This document shows positions 17,117 to 27,147 of a stretch of DNA of 64,000 nt, piece by piece; within the stretch, counting starts at the first letter, position 1, and each line of letters begins with the position of its first letter. The stretch covers positions 496,001 through 560,000 of the forward strand of contig CANMRV010000001.1 in the NCBI GenBank assembly GCA_947500435.1. The letters run 5' to 3'. This stretch comes from an uncultured Flavobacteriaceae bacterium (GTDB lineage: Bacteria; Bacteroidota; Bacteroidia; Flavobacteriales; Flavobacteriaceae). The position numbers and the translations under genes were made by a program. The notes below the pieces were generated by a model. It searched no databases and was not told the DNA's origin. It saw only the letters and a program-made list of their open reading frames with translations.

Positions 17117-17145
17117 GATTATAAACTTTAACCTAAGTTATAATC
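17117..17145 (+). other. AT-rich hairpin just upstream of susC
   Basis: GATTATAA (17117-17124) and TTATAATC (17138-17145) are exact inverted repeats, and the stem can extend inward (CTT with AAG) with one bulged base. The hairpin is followed by ACTTTTTAAA and ends 36 bases before the susC ATG. It may affect mRNA stability, translation or termination; its low G+C makes a strong terminator unlikely. Confidence 0.3.
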
Positions 17146-17181
17146 ACTTTTTAAAAACAACTAACAAATAACCTAACTTTT

Positions 17182-20100
17182 ATGAAGAACCGAGAACACT
17201 TTAGTAAAAGCCCAAGTATTCGCAATTGCGTTGTTTTGGCAATTTTTATGCTTTTTAATGGATTTTTATTTACATCCTTACAAGCTCAGGATCAGGAAAT
17301 AACAGTATCTGGTGTAGTTACCGATGCTGCAGGACCTCTCCCTGGGGTAAGTATAGTGGTAGATGGCACTACCCAGGGTGTACAAACCGACTTTGACGGA
17401 AACTACTCTATTGCCGTGTCCGACGAAAATGCAGTACTTGTATTTTCATTCATCGGATATTTGACCCAGAGTTTGCCCGTCGGATCCAACACTACTCTTG
17501 ATGTTACAATGCAGGAAGATGTACAAAACCTTGACGAAGTTGTAGTTGTTGGTTACGGTACGCAACGTAAGGCTACCTTAACTGGTTCAGTTTCTAGTGT
17601 GGGGGGTGATGACTTGGAAAAATCATCTTCTCCAAACTTGGGAGCTGCACTTTCTGGAAAGGTAGCAGGACTATTCATAGATACTGGTCAAGCAACTCCA
17701 GGTGCAGATACACCGGCTATTCGGGTTCGTGGTACGAATACATTTAATAACTCCGGAGCTTTGGTTGTAATTGATGGTATACCTGCTCGTGAGGGAGGTA
17801 TTGCTAGAATAAACCCTGCAGATATTGAAACTATCTCGGTGCTAAAAGATGCTTCTGCTGCTATATATGGAGCGCGAGCAGCAAATGGTGTAATACTGGT
17901 AACAACGAAACGAGGTAAAGTAGGTGCCCCAACGGTTAAATTTAGTAGTACTGTCGGGTCTCAAAGTTTTACCACCACACCAGATATGTTAGAAGGTGCT
18001 GAGTATATGGACTTGGTAAATGTGCTAAACGTTTACAAGTTGCCTGTTAGTGAATGGGCCACTGCTCATGCGGGCAGGGGTGCGCCTTATACAAGGTTGG
18101 ATAATGGCGAAGTAGTCAACCCTACCTTCACGACCGATCGAATTAACAATACCGCAGCTGGGAATGACCCATGGTTATATCCAGATACGGATTGGATAGA
18201 TGAGGTAACAACAAAAAGCGCATTAATTTCTCGTCAAAACTTGCAAGTTTCTGGTGGTACCGAAGACGTAAGATATTTAGCCTCATTGGGTTATTTGAGA
18301 CAGGATGTCAACTTTAAGAGTGCGCCTAAGGGCTATCAACAATATGATCTTCGACTCAATTTAGATGCCAAAATCAGTGAATCTTTAAGTCTTGATGTAG
18401 GCCTATATTCCAGGCAAGAAGATAACCGAAGAAGTACACGTGCAGCAAATAGTATTTTTGATGACCTTGTTAGACAGTATCCTTGGTTCCCAGCATTTTG
18501 GCCTTCAGGCGAGTTAGGTCCAGATATTGAAAATGGTAATAATCCTGCGGTAAGGGTAACTGATTCTCCAGGGTATATCGATACGAACAATAATTTTGTG
18601 CAAAGTAATATTGGCTTGACCTATAAATTCCCCGGTGTTGAAGGACTTCAGTTTAGAGGTAATGTTTCATATGATAAGGCGAATAGAGAATACAAGGAAT
18701 GGAACAGACCATGGACTCTGTTTACTTGGGATGGTGAAAATAGAGATTCGTCGGGTTTGACTGCGGCACAAAGAGGCCCAGGTGATCCAAGTTTAAGACA
18801 ACAACATACTACTAAAACAGATTTTACGGCCACTTTTACAGGGTCATATGAAAAGGATTTAGGTGATCATTACTTTAAATTGCTAGGAGGTATTACACGT
18901 GAAGAATCAGAACAGCAGTTCTTCGGGGCTTTTAGAAGATTCTTCCTTTCAAGTGAATTAGCACAACTTGATTTAGGTGGTGCCGAAGGACAAAATAGTG
19001 AAGGGCGTGGTTTTGAAACAGCACGTTTAAACTATTTTGGACGTGTCAATTATGCGTTTAAAGAAAAGTATTTGTTGGAATTTGTTTTCCGTTATGATGG
19101 TTCTTATCTTTTTCCCGAAGAGAACCGCTTTGGATTTTTCCCAGGTGTTTCTGCGGGATATGTGGTGTCTGAAGAGTCATTCTTTCAAGATGGCTTACCA
19201 TTTATCGATTACTTTAAGTTGAGAGGTTCATGGGGTCAATTGGGTAATGATAATGTAGCGGCCTTTCAATTTCTAAACGCTTATGAATTATCTGCTACAG
19301 GTCTAGGGCCTGTTGTAACCACGGCTTTTGAAAGTAATGTAGCCAACCCAAATATTACTTGGGAAACAGCTACTTCTCAAAATATTGGTTTTGATTTGAG
19401 AACACTAAACAATAGGTTGACCCTAGGGTTTGACCTCTATAAGAACTCAAGAGAGGATATTCTTACTGTTCCGTTGAAAACTTTACCAGAGTATAGTGGT
19501 ATTAACGCACCCGCGGTAAATATTGGTGAATTTCAAAATACAGGTTATGAAATTAGTCTTGGTTTTAACGGAGGACAAGAAGATGGCCTTAAGTATAATT
19601 TCACATTCAACTTCAGTGATTCTAACAACAAGTTAGTTTTCTTCGATGAACCTGCCTTGGAAGACCGTCCTTGGCAGCGTGAAACTGGAGGTGAAATAGG
19701 AAGACCTCTATTGTATAAATATGATGGTGTATTCCGTTCTCAAGCCGAAATTGATGCAGAAACTTTAGATTATACAGGAGTTACCCCCGCTTTAAAACCA
19801 GGTGATGCACGAGTTGTCGATATTAGTGGCGATGGTCGTATAGGCCCTGAGGATAAACAAAGAACTGGAGGTAGTGCCTTTGCTGATACCCAATTCGGAT
19901 TTAATGCTTCATTAAATTATAAGAACATAGATTTCAGTATGTATTGGAATGGTGCTGCTGGGGGTTATAGTAATTATGAATGGAGTTTTATGTCGGGAAC
20001 ATTGGCTAATGTTCAAAGAGATGTTCGTGACAGAGCTTGGTCTCTTGACAACCCAAATGCATACGGTCCAAGATTGGCAGATCGTGGAGATCAATGGTAT

Positions 20101-20412
20101 TCTGGTCAAACCGATGCTTATTTGATTACTAGAGATTTCTTCCGTTTAAAGAATTTAGAAATTGGCTATAGTTTTGAACAAAAAACTATTGAGGCACTTG
20201 GTGCTCAAAGCCTTCGACTTTCAATTTCAGGAACGAACTTGCTTACGATTACAGATTTCCCGTTTGACCCAGAGGTTATTCAGGTTAGTAATGCTGAACT
20301 TGCTGCTAATGGTGGAGACAATAACAGAGGTGTTAGCGGTGGTCGAACGGCGAATGGAGGTATATACCCTATGCTAAAAACTATTAACTTTGGTTTACAA
20401 GTAACATTTTAA
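17182..20412 (+). CDS. susC: SusC/RagA-family TonB-linked outer membrane transporter
   Basis: 1076 residues, normal for SusC. A signal peptide ends near SLQAQ (about residue 35), followed by a carboxypeptidase-regulatory-like domain (SGVVTDAAGPLPGVSIVVDG), the TonB box region (VVVVGYGTQRKATLTGSVS) and the plug domain (IRVRGTNTFNNSGALVVIDG, LKDASAAIYGARAANGVILV). The rest is a 22-strand-type beta-barrel ending in aromatic-rich INFGLQVTF. It imports an oligosaccharide or related ligand through the outer membrane with the SusD lipoprotein that follows after 38 bases. Substrate cannot be read from the sequence; the downstream GH36 enzyme suggests alpha-galactosides. Confidence 0.95.
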   Translation: MKNREHFSKSPSIRNCVVLAIFMLFNGFLFTSLQAQDQEITVSGVVTDAAGPLPGVSIVVDGTTQGVQTDFDGNYSIAVSDENAVLVFSFIGYLTQSLPVGSNTTLDVTMQEDVQNLDEVVVVGYGTQRKATLTGSVSSVGGDDLEKSSSPNLGAALSGKVAGLFIDTGQATPGADTPAIRVRGTNTFNNSGALVVIDGIPAREGGIARINPADIETISVLKDASAAIYGARAANGVILVTTKRGKVGAPTVKFSSTVGSQSFTTTPDMLEGAEYMDLVNVLNVYKLPVSEWATAHAGRGAPYTRLDNGEVVNPTFTTDRINNTAAGNDPWLYPDTDWIDEVTTKSALISRQNLQVSGGTEDVRYLASLGYLRQDVNFKSAPKGYQQYDLRLNLDAKISESLSLDVGLYSRQEDNRRSTRAANSIFDDLVRQYPWFPAFWPSGELGPDIENGNNPAVRVTDSPGYIDTNNNFVQSNIGLTYKFPGVEGLQFRGNVSYDKANREYKEWNRPWTLFTWDGENRDSSGLTAAQRGPGDPSLRQQHTTKTDFTATFTGSYEKDLGDHYFKLLGGITREESEQQFFGAFRRFFLSSELAQLDLGGAEGQNSEGRGFETARLNYFGRVNYAFKEKYLLEFVFRYDGSYLFPEENRFGFFPGVSAGYVVSEESFFQDGLPFIDYFKLRGSWGQLGNDNVAAFQFLNAYELSATGLGPVVTTAFESNVANPNITWETATSQNIGFDLRTLNNRLTLGFDLYKNSREDILTVPLKTLPEYSGINAPAVNIGEFQNTGYEISLGFNGGQEDGLKYNFTFNFSDSNNKLVFFDEPALEDRPWQRETGGEIGRPLLYKYDGVFRSQAEIDAETLDYTGVTPALKPGDARVVDISGDGRIGPEDKQRTGGSAFADTQFGFNASLNYKNIDFSMYWNGAAGGYSNYEWSFMSGTLANVQRDVRDRAWSLDNPNAYGPRLADRGDQWYSGQTDAYLITRDFFRLKNLEIGYSFEQKTIEALGAQSLRLSISGTNLLTITDFPFDPEVIQVSNAELAANGGDNNRGVSGGRTANGGIYPMLKTINFGLQVTF

Positions 20413-20450
20413 AAATAAAAATTGCTATTAACTTTTAAACATTTCAAATT

Positions 20451-22328
20451 ATGAAGAAGAATTTATTAAAATTCGCATCCCTCTTAGTCTTCGGGCTATT
20501 GCTAGTCGGGTGCAACGATGACTTTCTAGAGACACAACCTCTAAGTCAAGCATCTGATGTAAGTGTTTGGTCAGATGTAAAACTAGCCGAAGCCGCGGTT
20601 TTAGATTTGTATCAAGGTACGTGGGCCGGAACATTGACGAGAGAAGAAACTACTGACGCCTTTACGGATCAGGCAGTGTTTACACACCCTGGTCGTGGTG
20701 TTGATGGATATACTGAGGGGAAAATGAACCCTGCAGGAAACTTTATGGACATGCAATGGTTTAGCTGGCCACAAATTTATCCTTTTATCAGAAACGCTAA
20801 TATTGCGATTTCTAGACTGACTGCCAACGAAGCTGGCTTTGACCAAGCATTTATTGATCAAATGTTAGGAGAGGCATATTTTATGAGAGCCTACTATTAT
20901 ACACAATTGATGCGTCAGTTTGGTGGCGTCGTGTTATTAACAGAACCTTTGGACTTAGATAGTGAAGCAAACAACCCACGCGGGACTTTTGAAGAAACAG
21001 TTAATTTGATTTTAGCGGATATTGCTCAGGCTGAGACTTTGCTTGCCGACGCACCAGCTAGTAAGCAAAGAGCACATTTGTTAACTGCAATGGCCTTGAA
21101 ATCTAGGGTGTTAACACATGTGGCAAGTGATTTGTACGAGCCATCTAAAGCTTCTACTGTATCTACAATAGCTAGCTATAGTAATCCGGAATTGATTGGA
21201 TGGACAGGTGGTAGTCAAGAACAAAGATGGCAAGCTGCGAAAGCAGCCTCCAAAGCTTTATTAGATGCTACTACTGGTTATAAGTTAGATTATACAGCGC
21301 CAGCAGCTAGGGATGAGGCAATTCAAAATTATGAAGATATATGGCTTCAGGGAGATGAGAACCAAGATTACATTTGGGGAAGATCAGTAGAAGAGTTTGG
21401 ATTCGGTTCAAGGACTTATCCCGGTGGTGATGGATGGTCGCAAGGTCCAGGTATGGTTGCCTTATATCATGGCCCGAATGGGTATCATGAATGGGCTGGA
21501 ACTACACCAACTGAGGCTTTAGTTTCAAAATATAGCATGGCTGACGGTACTCCTTTTGACTGGGATAACCCAGCTCACGCAGCTGATCCTTATACAAATA
21601 GGGACCCACGTTTTTATGCAACTATATTATATGACGGAGGGCCATGGAAACAACGAACAGATGATGTTGTGAAGTTTGATAAATTCAATGAGCTTCAGAC
21701 AGGATTTTATACACTTTCTGATGGAACTATTATCAATGGTGTTGATACGCGTCAAGGACCTATCGAAGACTGGAATGGTTCTAGAACGGGATATTACTTC
21801 AGAAAGTTTGCTGATCCTAGAACCCCTGCCTCATGGCCAAATGATTTACAGAAGGTGGATGCACCATATATTCGGTATACCGAGGTTCTTTTGAACTATA
21901 TTGAAGCTAGTTTAAATACTAATGATGAAGGCGAGGCTGTGGCCTGGTTGAATAAACTTCGATTTAGAAACGGAATGCCAGCGGTCACTGAATCGGGGTC
22001 GGCATTAGTAGATTTATATAAAAACGAGCGTAATATAGAGTTAGTAAATGAGGATGCCAGACTGTTTGACATGAAGCGCTGGATGGAAGGTCCGGAGTCT
22101 TTAAATAAACCTGTACAGCAAATCTTGATTCAAGCTACGCAAAAGGCGGGTACGGCGGCTATTGATCCAAGTGATTATCGCAAGGATCCTGCTATGTTCG
22201 ATTATCTTTATAGACCTACGGATATTGTTTTCGAGAATAGAGTCTGGAGGGACCATGTATATTTCATGCCTATTAAACAGGAAGAAATCGATAAAGATCC
22301 TTCTATTATTCAGAATCCTGGGTACTAA
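20451..22328 (+). CDS. susD: RagB/SusD-family nutrient-binding lipoprotein
   Basis: 625 residues. The lipoprotein signal ends LLLVGC, with Cys21 as the lipidated residue, followed by NDDFLETQPLSQAS, the typical SusD N-terminus. TPR-like helices occur in the middle (GEAYFMRAYYYTQLMRQFGG) and the SusD C-terminal signature is present (IRYTEVLLNYIEASLN, NERNIELVNEDARLFDMKRW). It forms the lid on SusC at the cell surface and binds the glycan ligand. It is transcribed with susC and followed by a strong hairpin terminator at 22358-22391. Confidence 0.95.
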   Translation: MKKNLLKFASLLVFGLLLVGCNDDFLETQPLSQASDVSVWSDVKLAEAAVLDLYQGTWAGTLTREETTDAFTDQAVFTHPGRGVDGYTEGKMNPAGNFMDMQWFSWPQIYPFIRNANIAISRLTANEAGFDQAFIDQMLGEAYFMRAYYYTQLMRQFGGVVLLTEPLDLDSEANNPRGTFEETVNLILADIAQAETLLADAPASKQRAHLLTAMALKSRVLTHVASDLYEPSKASTVSTIASYSNPELIGWTGGSQEQRWQAAKAASKALLDATTGYKLDYTAPAARDEAIQNYEDIWLQGDENQDYIWGRSVEEFGFGSRTYPGGDGWSQGPGMVALYHGPNGYHEWAGTTPTEALVSKYSMADGTPFDWDNPAHAADPYTNRDPRFYATILYDGGPWKQRTDDVVKFDKFNELQTGFYTLSDGTIINGVDTRQGPIEDWNGSRTGYYFRKFADPRTPASWPNDLQKVDAPYIRYTEVLLNYIEASLNTNDEGEAVAWLNKLRFRNGMPAVTESGSALVDLYKNERNIELVNEDARLFDMKRWMEGPESLNKPVQQILIQATQKAGTAAIDPSDYRKDPAMFDYLYRPTDIVFENRVWRDHVYFMPIKQEEIDKDPSIIQNPGY

Positions 22329-22357
22329 TAGTTTTATCTAAGATTAACATTTAATTT

Positions 22358-22391
22358 GAATAACCCTTAGCGCATTTGTGCGGGGTTATTC
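22358..22391 (+). terminator. Rho-independent terminator after susD
   Basis: GAATAACCC (22358-22366) pairs perfectly with GGGTTATTC (22383-22391); the loop holds a second stem, CGCA with TGCG, and TTATTTT follows. It ends 35 bases before the VCBS gene start, so it probably causes partial termination that sets susCD expression above the downstream genes, or ends the susCD message altogether. Confidence 0.75.
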
Positions 22392-22426
22392 TTATTTTAG
22401 GGATGTTTGACAATACCTTTTTTGCT

Positions 22427-25400
22427 ATGAAGAGATTGATGTATTTCCTTGCTTTGTTGATTTTGTTTACATCATGTGAGCAAGAGTCTACAAGGCTATT
22501 TTCCAAATTAAGCAGTTCCGAGACTGGGGTTGATTTTAAAAACCAACTTACCGAAACCCACAAGTACAATTACTTCACCTATCCGTATATGTATCTCGGC
22601 GGTGGGGTATCTGTAGGAGATATAAACAATGATGGTTTAGAAGATATTTTCTTTACAGGAAATATGGTTGCGAACAAATTGTATTTGAACAAAGGCGACC
22701 TAAAATTTGAGGATATTTCCGAAAGTGCGGGAATAGCTGGGGACAAAAGATGGTTTTCAGGAACGACTTTCGTTGATATAAATAAGGATGGTTTTTTAGA
22801 TATTTATTGTTCCGTAAGTGGAAAAAATGCACCTCACAACAATGTTCTTTTTGTAAATAATAAAGACAATACTTTTACTGAGAAAGCTGCTGAATACGGC
22901 ATAGACTGTGATGGTCAGAGTATGCAGTCGACGTTTTTTGACTATGACAAAGATGGGGATCTTGACCTTTATGTCATCAATTATCCTCCAACTAGTTTTG
23001 TAGCTCCCATAGAATATTATGACTATATGCTCGATAATCATGAATTGCCTGATTCGGATCGCTTATATCGAAACGATAATGGACATTTTACCGATGTTAC
23101 CATTGAATCTGGTTTAAGTTCATTCGGTTTGAGTCTTGGTGTGGTAGCTTCCGACGTCAACAATGATGGATATACCGATATTTTTGTGTCCAATGATTTT
23201 AATGCTCCTGATTTCTTGTTTATCAATAACCAAGATGGAACTTTTACAAATCAAATAAATACAAGTCTACAGCAAACATCTTTCTTTGGAATGGGCGCAG
23301 ATATTGCTGATTTCAATAACGATGGATATATGGACATTTTTCAATTGGATATGTCCGCGGAGGATAATTTCCGCTCTAAGGCCAATATGTCCGCAATGGA
23401 CCCCGATGCCTTTTATAAGTCCGTGGATGTGGGGTTGCACCACCAGTATATGCAAAACTCGTTACAGTTAAATAATGGCAATAAGCCGGGTGAACTTCCA
23501 TTGTTTAGTAATGTATCCCGTTTAGCTGGTGTTTCCTCCACTGATTGGAGCTGGGGAGGCTTGCTCGCCGATTTTGACAATGACGGTTGGAAAGATTTAT
23601 TCGTCACGAATGGAATTCGTCGAGATGTTAACAACAAAGACTTTTATGCGAAGTATCGAGATTTTTTTGATAAAATGGAGAACGATCCCGACTATAAAAA
23701 TAAGGAGGAAGAAGTAGGACTCTTAAAATACTTAGAAGAGTTACCATCTGAGAAACTGAGCAATTATATATTCCAGAATAATAAAGATTTAACTTTTGAA
23801 AAGAAAAATGAGGAATGGGGTTTTGATGAAAAAACATTTTCAAATGGTGTAGCTTATTCCGATTTTGATAATGATGGGGATTTAGATTTGGTGATTAATA
23901 ATCTGGAAGATACGGCAAGTATTTATCGAAATAATTCCAAGGAAAGTAATCAACTGACCATAGATTTAAAGGGCTCCGATGATGTATTACCGAATGGGAG
24001 CAAGGTTTCGGTTTATACCTCTGAAGGATTGCAAATACAAGAATATAATACAGTACGAGGGTACTTATCTTCAGTATCTCCTTTATTGCATTTTGGACTT
24101 GGCGCAGCAAAACAAGCTGATAGCATAGTGGTGAATTGGTCAAATGGAACTGTAACCAAGTTAGACGCTACTAAGTCAAATCAGAGACTTGCCGTTGGGT
24201 ATGATAAAGGTTCTACGGGTTCTCGGAAGCCTCTTGAAGCAAAGGTGAAACGTTTCGAAACCGTTGAAGTGCCTAATCTCTTTGAACATGAGGAAAACAA
24301 TTTCAATGATTTTGAAGTTGAGGTATTGTTGCCGCATAAGAATTCCACATTAGGACCAACTTTGGCTACGGGGGATTTAAATGGGGATGGTCTTGATGAC
24401 TACATAGCCGGTGCTGCAGTGGGGAGACCAGCGCAAATCTTTATTCAAAACAAAAATGGAGATTTCGAACCTTTACCAGTCGAAGATCTTGCTAAAGACC
24501 AATATTATGAAGATTTAGGCATTATCATATTTGATGCTGATAATGATGGAGATAATGATTTTTACATTGCAAGTGGGGGTAATGAATTCAAACCAGGTTC
24601 GCTGGGTTATGAAGATAGGCTGTATGAAAATTTAGGAGATAATAAATTCAAACGTAATAAAGAGGCGCTTCCAGATATCAAAACAAGTGGATTACATGTT
24701 TCCGCATCCGATTATGATCATGATGGAGATTTAGATTTATTTGTGGGAGGAAGGCTAATTCCCAAGAAATATCCATATCCCGCAGATTCTCATTTACTTG
24801 AAAATGTGAGCTCTTCTTCAGGCTTAAAATTTGTGGAAGCTACTCAAAAAGTACTGCCTGAACTAAAAGAATTAGGCCTTGTGACGTCATCAAGTTGGAT
24901 TGATTTTGATAATGACGGTTGGGAGGATCTTGTAGTGGTCGGTGAATGGATGCCGATTAAATTTTTTAAGAATGTAAATGGTTCTTTTAAAGACGTTTCT
25001 GATGAACTTCTTAAAGGCAAATCTTCAGGCTGGTGGTTTGATATTCAAAAAGGGGATTTTGATAATGACGGAGATCAAGATTTAATTGTGGGCAATCTCG
25101 GCAAAAATTACAAATATCAGGCTAGCGAATCTGAACCCTTCAAAATATATATGAATGATTTTGACAGCAATGCAAAATCCGATATTGTTTTAAGTTATAA
25201 GAAAGGGGAGACAGAATTTCCGGTGAGGGGCAGACAATGTTCCTCGCAACAAATGCCGGCTATAAAAGCAAAGTTCAAAGATTACAATTCATTTGCAAGC
25301 TCCTCTCTAAAACAGATTTACACAACAAAGATGTTGGAAGAATCACTAAGCTATGAAATCACATCATTTGCTAGTGTTTACCTTGAAAATGAAGGTGGTA

Positions 25401-25729
25401 CGTTTAAGATGAAGTCGTTGCCGCAGTTGGCGCAAATTTCAAGTATAAACAAATTTGTGGTTGATGATTTCAACTCGGATGGAAATCTGGATGTAGTATT
25501 GGCAGGGAACCTTTATAATGCTGAAGTAGAAACCCCTAGAAACGATTCTAGTTTTGGTCTTTTCTTGAAAGGGAACGGTTCTGGAGATTTTACACCTGTC
25601 ACTATGATGGAATCTGGACTGAAAATCGTTGGTGATGTCCGTGATTTGGAGCCACTTTCTGTTAATGGTAAAAAGCATCTACTAGCAGCTAAAAATGACA
25701 CCCGAGCACAACTTATTAGGGTGAATTGA
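22427..25729 (+). CDS. VCBS/FG-GAP repeat lipoprotein with ASPIC/UnbV domain
   Basis: 1100 residues from the ATG at 22427, chosen because it gives a lipoprotein signal, MKRLMYFLALLILFTSC; the frame is open 17 codons further up but those codons read through the terminator. About 14 calcium-loop-like repeats are visible (DINNDGLEDIFF, DFDNDGWKDLFV, DYDHDGDLDLFV and others), which build beta-propellers. An ASPIC/UnbV segment lies at about residues 545-600 (GYLSSVSPLLHFGLG, DSIVVNWSNG). It is presumably a surface lipoprotein. Such proteins often sit beside SusC/D pairs in marine Bacteroidota, but their ligand is unknown. Confidence 0.9.
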   Translation: MKRLMYFLALLILFTSCEQESTRLFSKLSSSETGVDFKNQLTETHKYNYFTYPYMYLGGGVSVGDINNDGLEDIFFTGNMVANKLYLNKGDLKFEDISESAGIAGDKRWFSGTTFVDINKDGFLDIYCSVSGKNAPHNNVLFVNNKDNTFTEKAAEYGIDCDGQSMQSTFFDYDKDGDLDLYVINYPPTSFVAPIEYYDYMLDNHELPDSDRLYRNDNGHFTDVTIESGLSSFGLSLGVVASDVNNDGYTDIFVSNDFNAPDFLFINNQDGTFTNQINTSLQQTSFFGMGADIADFNNDGYMDIFQLDMSAEDNFRSKANMSAMDPDAFYKSVDVGLHHQYMQNSLQLNNGNKPGELPLFSNVSRLAGVSSTDWSWGGLLADFDNDGWKDLFVTNGIRRDVNNKDFYAKYRDFFDKMENDPDYKNKEEEVGLLKYLEELPSEKLSNYIFQNNKDLTFEKKNEEWGFDEKTFSNGVAYSDFDNDGDLDLVINNLEDTASIYRNNSKESNQLTIDLKGSDDVLPNGSKVSVYTSEGLQIQEYNTVRGYLSSVSPLLHFGLGAAKQADSIVVNWSNGTVTKLDATKSNQRLAVGYDKGSTGSRKPLEAKVKRFETVEVPNLFEHEENNFNDFEVEVLLPHKNSTLGPTLATGDLNGDGLDDYIAGAAVGRPAQIFIQNKNGDFEPLPVEDLAKDQYYEDLGIIIFDADNDGDNDFYIASGGNEFKPGSLGYEDRLYENLGDNKFKRNKEALPDIKTSGLHVSASDYDHDGDLDLFVGGRLIPKKYPYPADSHLLENVSSSSGLKFVEATQKVLPELKELGLVTSSSWIDFDNDGWEDLVVVGEWMPIKFFKNVNGSFKDVSDELLKGKSSGWWFDIQKGDFDNDGDQDLIVGNLGKNYKYQASESEPFKIYMNDFDSNAKSDIVLSYKKGETEFPVRGRQCSSQQMPAIKAKFKDYNSFASSSLKQIYTTKMLEESLSYEITSFASVYLENEGGTFKMKSLPQLAQISSINKFVVDDFNSDGNLDVVLAGNLYNAEVETPRNDSSFGLFLKGNGSGDFTPVTMMESGLKIVGDVRDLEPLSVNGKKHLLAAKNDTRAQLIRVN

Positions 25730-25790
25730 GACAACTGGACAACTGGAGCCGAATTGCTTAGACTGCTTTAAATCAAGGGAATTTTGAAAA

Positions 25791-27008
25791 ATGATAAAGA
25801 AGAAGTTCTTTTTAAACAGCATAATACTCTTAGTGGTACTCCACCTGGCCGTGTTGGTTTATCATTGCAAGAACCCAAAAATTGAATCTGAGTACTTAAG
25901 TCCTGCTGTTTTGGCCACCCATTCCAATGGGGCGCAATTTGTTGGTTCGGAAACTTGTATGGAATGTCATGCGGATATATTTGCCTCTCATATTCAAACC
26001 GCTCATTTCAATACCTCGTCCCCTGGAAATTCCGAAAGCATAAAGGGTAGTTTTGAAAAGGGTTTAAATACTTTAGATCTTGAAAGTGTGGCTTTTAAAA
26101 TGCTTCCAAAGGATGATTCGTTTTATCAGCATACTGAGATAAAGAATAGGCTTTTAGAGAAACCTCCAGCAAGATTTGATATCGTTATCGGTTCAGGAGT
26201 TAGAGGGCAATCCTATTTGACTTGGGAAGAGGATAAATTGTTTCAACTGCAAGCATCTTACTATACACCAACGAACAGCTGGGTTAATAGTCCCGGATTT
26301 CCATCCTATAGTTTAGATAGACCCATTCGGGATGCTTGCATAAAATGCCACGTCACTTTTGCCAAAAACAAGGACTTTTCAGGACAGGGAAATACCTATG
26401 AAAAAAGTGAATTGATTTATGGAATAGATTGTGAAAGATGCCATAGACCTGCAAAAAAGCATGTGGTGTATCATAGAAACAATCCAGGCGAGCTTATGGC
26501 AAAGTTTATGATGCAATATGATACCCTATCAAGGCAGCAACGTCTCGATGCGTGTGCCCAGTGCCATTCAGGGCCGCGTGACCGTGTATTACAAGGAAAT
26601 TCGTTCTCTTTCCTTGCTGGGAATAACCTGAATGAATATGCTAGAAACTTTTATACGGGTAATCAAAGTACTCCGTTAGATGTTCATGGAAACCAATACG
26701 GGTTATTAACAAAAAGCGAATGTTTTAAGCAAACTAAAACGATGGACTGTGCGACTTGTCACAATCCTCATAAAAATGAAAGAGGAGATACCGGTAGTTT
26801 CAATCAAAAATGTATTTCCTGTCATACTGAATCTGTGATTTGTACTGCAGAATCGGATAAAATAGAGCAAATGGGAAACAACTGCATTGCCTGCCATATG
26901 CCTACAACTCCATCAAAATCAATGACTGTTCAGCTTACTCCTGATAGTCTAGAAACTTCGTTTAATATCAGGACGCATTTGATAGGTATTTATGGGAAAA
27001 ACAATTGA
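25791..27008 (+). CDS. Multiheme cytochrome c (seven CXXCH motifs)
   Basis: 405 residues. Seven heme c attachment motifs are present: CMECH, CIKCH, CERCH, CAQCH, CATCH, CISCH and CIACH. An N-terminal hydrophobic helix (about residues 5-25, NSIILLVVLHLAVLVYH) acts as signal or anchor. A cysteine follows (YHC), but the context is not a good lipobox. Heme spacing and the tail CIACHMPTTPS resemble cytochrome c-552/nitrite-reductase-like multiheme families. It starts 61 bases after the VCBS gene, so it is probably cotranscribed. A periplasmic electron-transfer or oxidative role within the glycan locus is likely but undefined. Confidence 0.9.
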   Translation: MIKKKFFLNSIILLVVLHLAVLVYHCKNPKIESEYLSPAVLATHSNGAQFVGSETCMECHADIFASHIQTAHFNTSSPGNSESIKGSFEKGLNTLDLESVAFKMLPKDDSFYQHTEIKNRLLEKPPARFDIVIGSGVRGQSYLTWEEDKLFQLQASYYTPTNSWVNSPGFPSYSLDRPIRDACIKCHVTFAKNKDFSGQGNTYEKSELIYGIDCERCHRPAKKHVVYHRNNPGELMAKFMMQYDTLSRQQRLDACAQCHSGPRDRVLQGNSFSFLAGNNLNEYARNFYTGNQSTPLDVHGNQYGLLTKSECFKQTKTMDCATCHNPHKNERGDTGSFNQKCISCHTESVICTAESDKIEQMGNNCIACHMPTTPSKSMTVQLTPDSLETSFNIRTHLIGIYGKNN

Positions 27009-27061
27009 CAGAATTCCATAAGTTTTAAAGAATTTTGGCAATATTTCAATTGGAATATCGA

Positions 27062-27069
27062 TAAATTTG
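27062..27069 (+). promoter_or_regulatory. Candidate -7 box (TAAATTTG) upstream of the GH36 gene
   Basis: TAAATTTG matches TAnnTTTG and ends 5 bases before the second copy of the 18-base element. A TTTG occurs 24 bases upstream of it, slightly beyond the normal spacing. The predicted start of transcription falls within the 18-base element. Confidence 0.5.
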
Positions 27070-27074
27070 GTATG

Positions 27075-27092
27075 GTAGCATAGAATATCATA
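27075..27092 (+). promoter_or_regulatory. Putative operator, copy 2 of the 18-base repeat
   Basis: GTAGCATAGAATATCATA, identical to 16695-16712. Here the flanks add a dyad, GGTATG (27069-27074) with CATACC (27089-27094). Its position directly after a -7 box mirrors the susC upstream region and suggests joint control of the SusC/D system and the GH36 enzyme by one regulator. Confidence 0.55.
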
Positions 27093-27147
27093 CCTTGATG
27101 ACATTATTGATAAAAATAGCTATTCTAAAACATGTTTTTACATGATT

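Larger units (their letters stand above)
16530..17181. other. 652-base intergenic region upstream of susC
   Basis: No gene is seen here on either strand. The region is very AT-rich and holds, in order: a -7 box (16683-16690), the 18-base putative operator (16695-16712), a terminator-like hairpin (16757-16791), a 12-base perfect palindrome (16833-16844) and an AT-rich hairpin close to susC (17117-17145). If transcription starts at the -7 box, susC has a leader of nearly 500 bases. A small RNA ending at the 16757-16791 hairpin is possible. Confidence 0.6.

Noticed and set aside
22376..22426. Upstream extension of the VCBS lipoprotein
   Set aside because: The added 17 codons are the terminator hairpin and its tail; the ATG at 22427 yields a normal lipoprotein signal.
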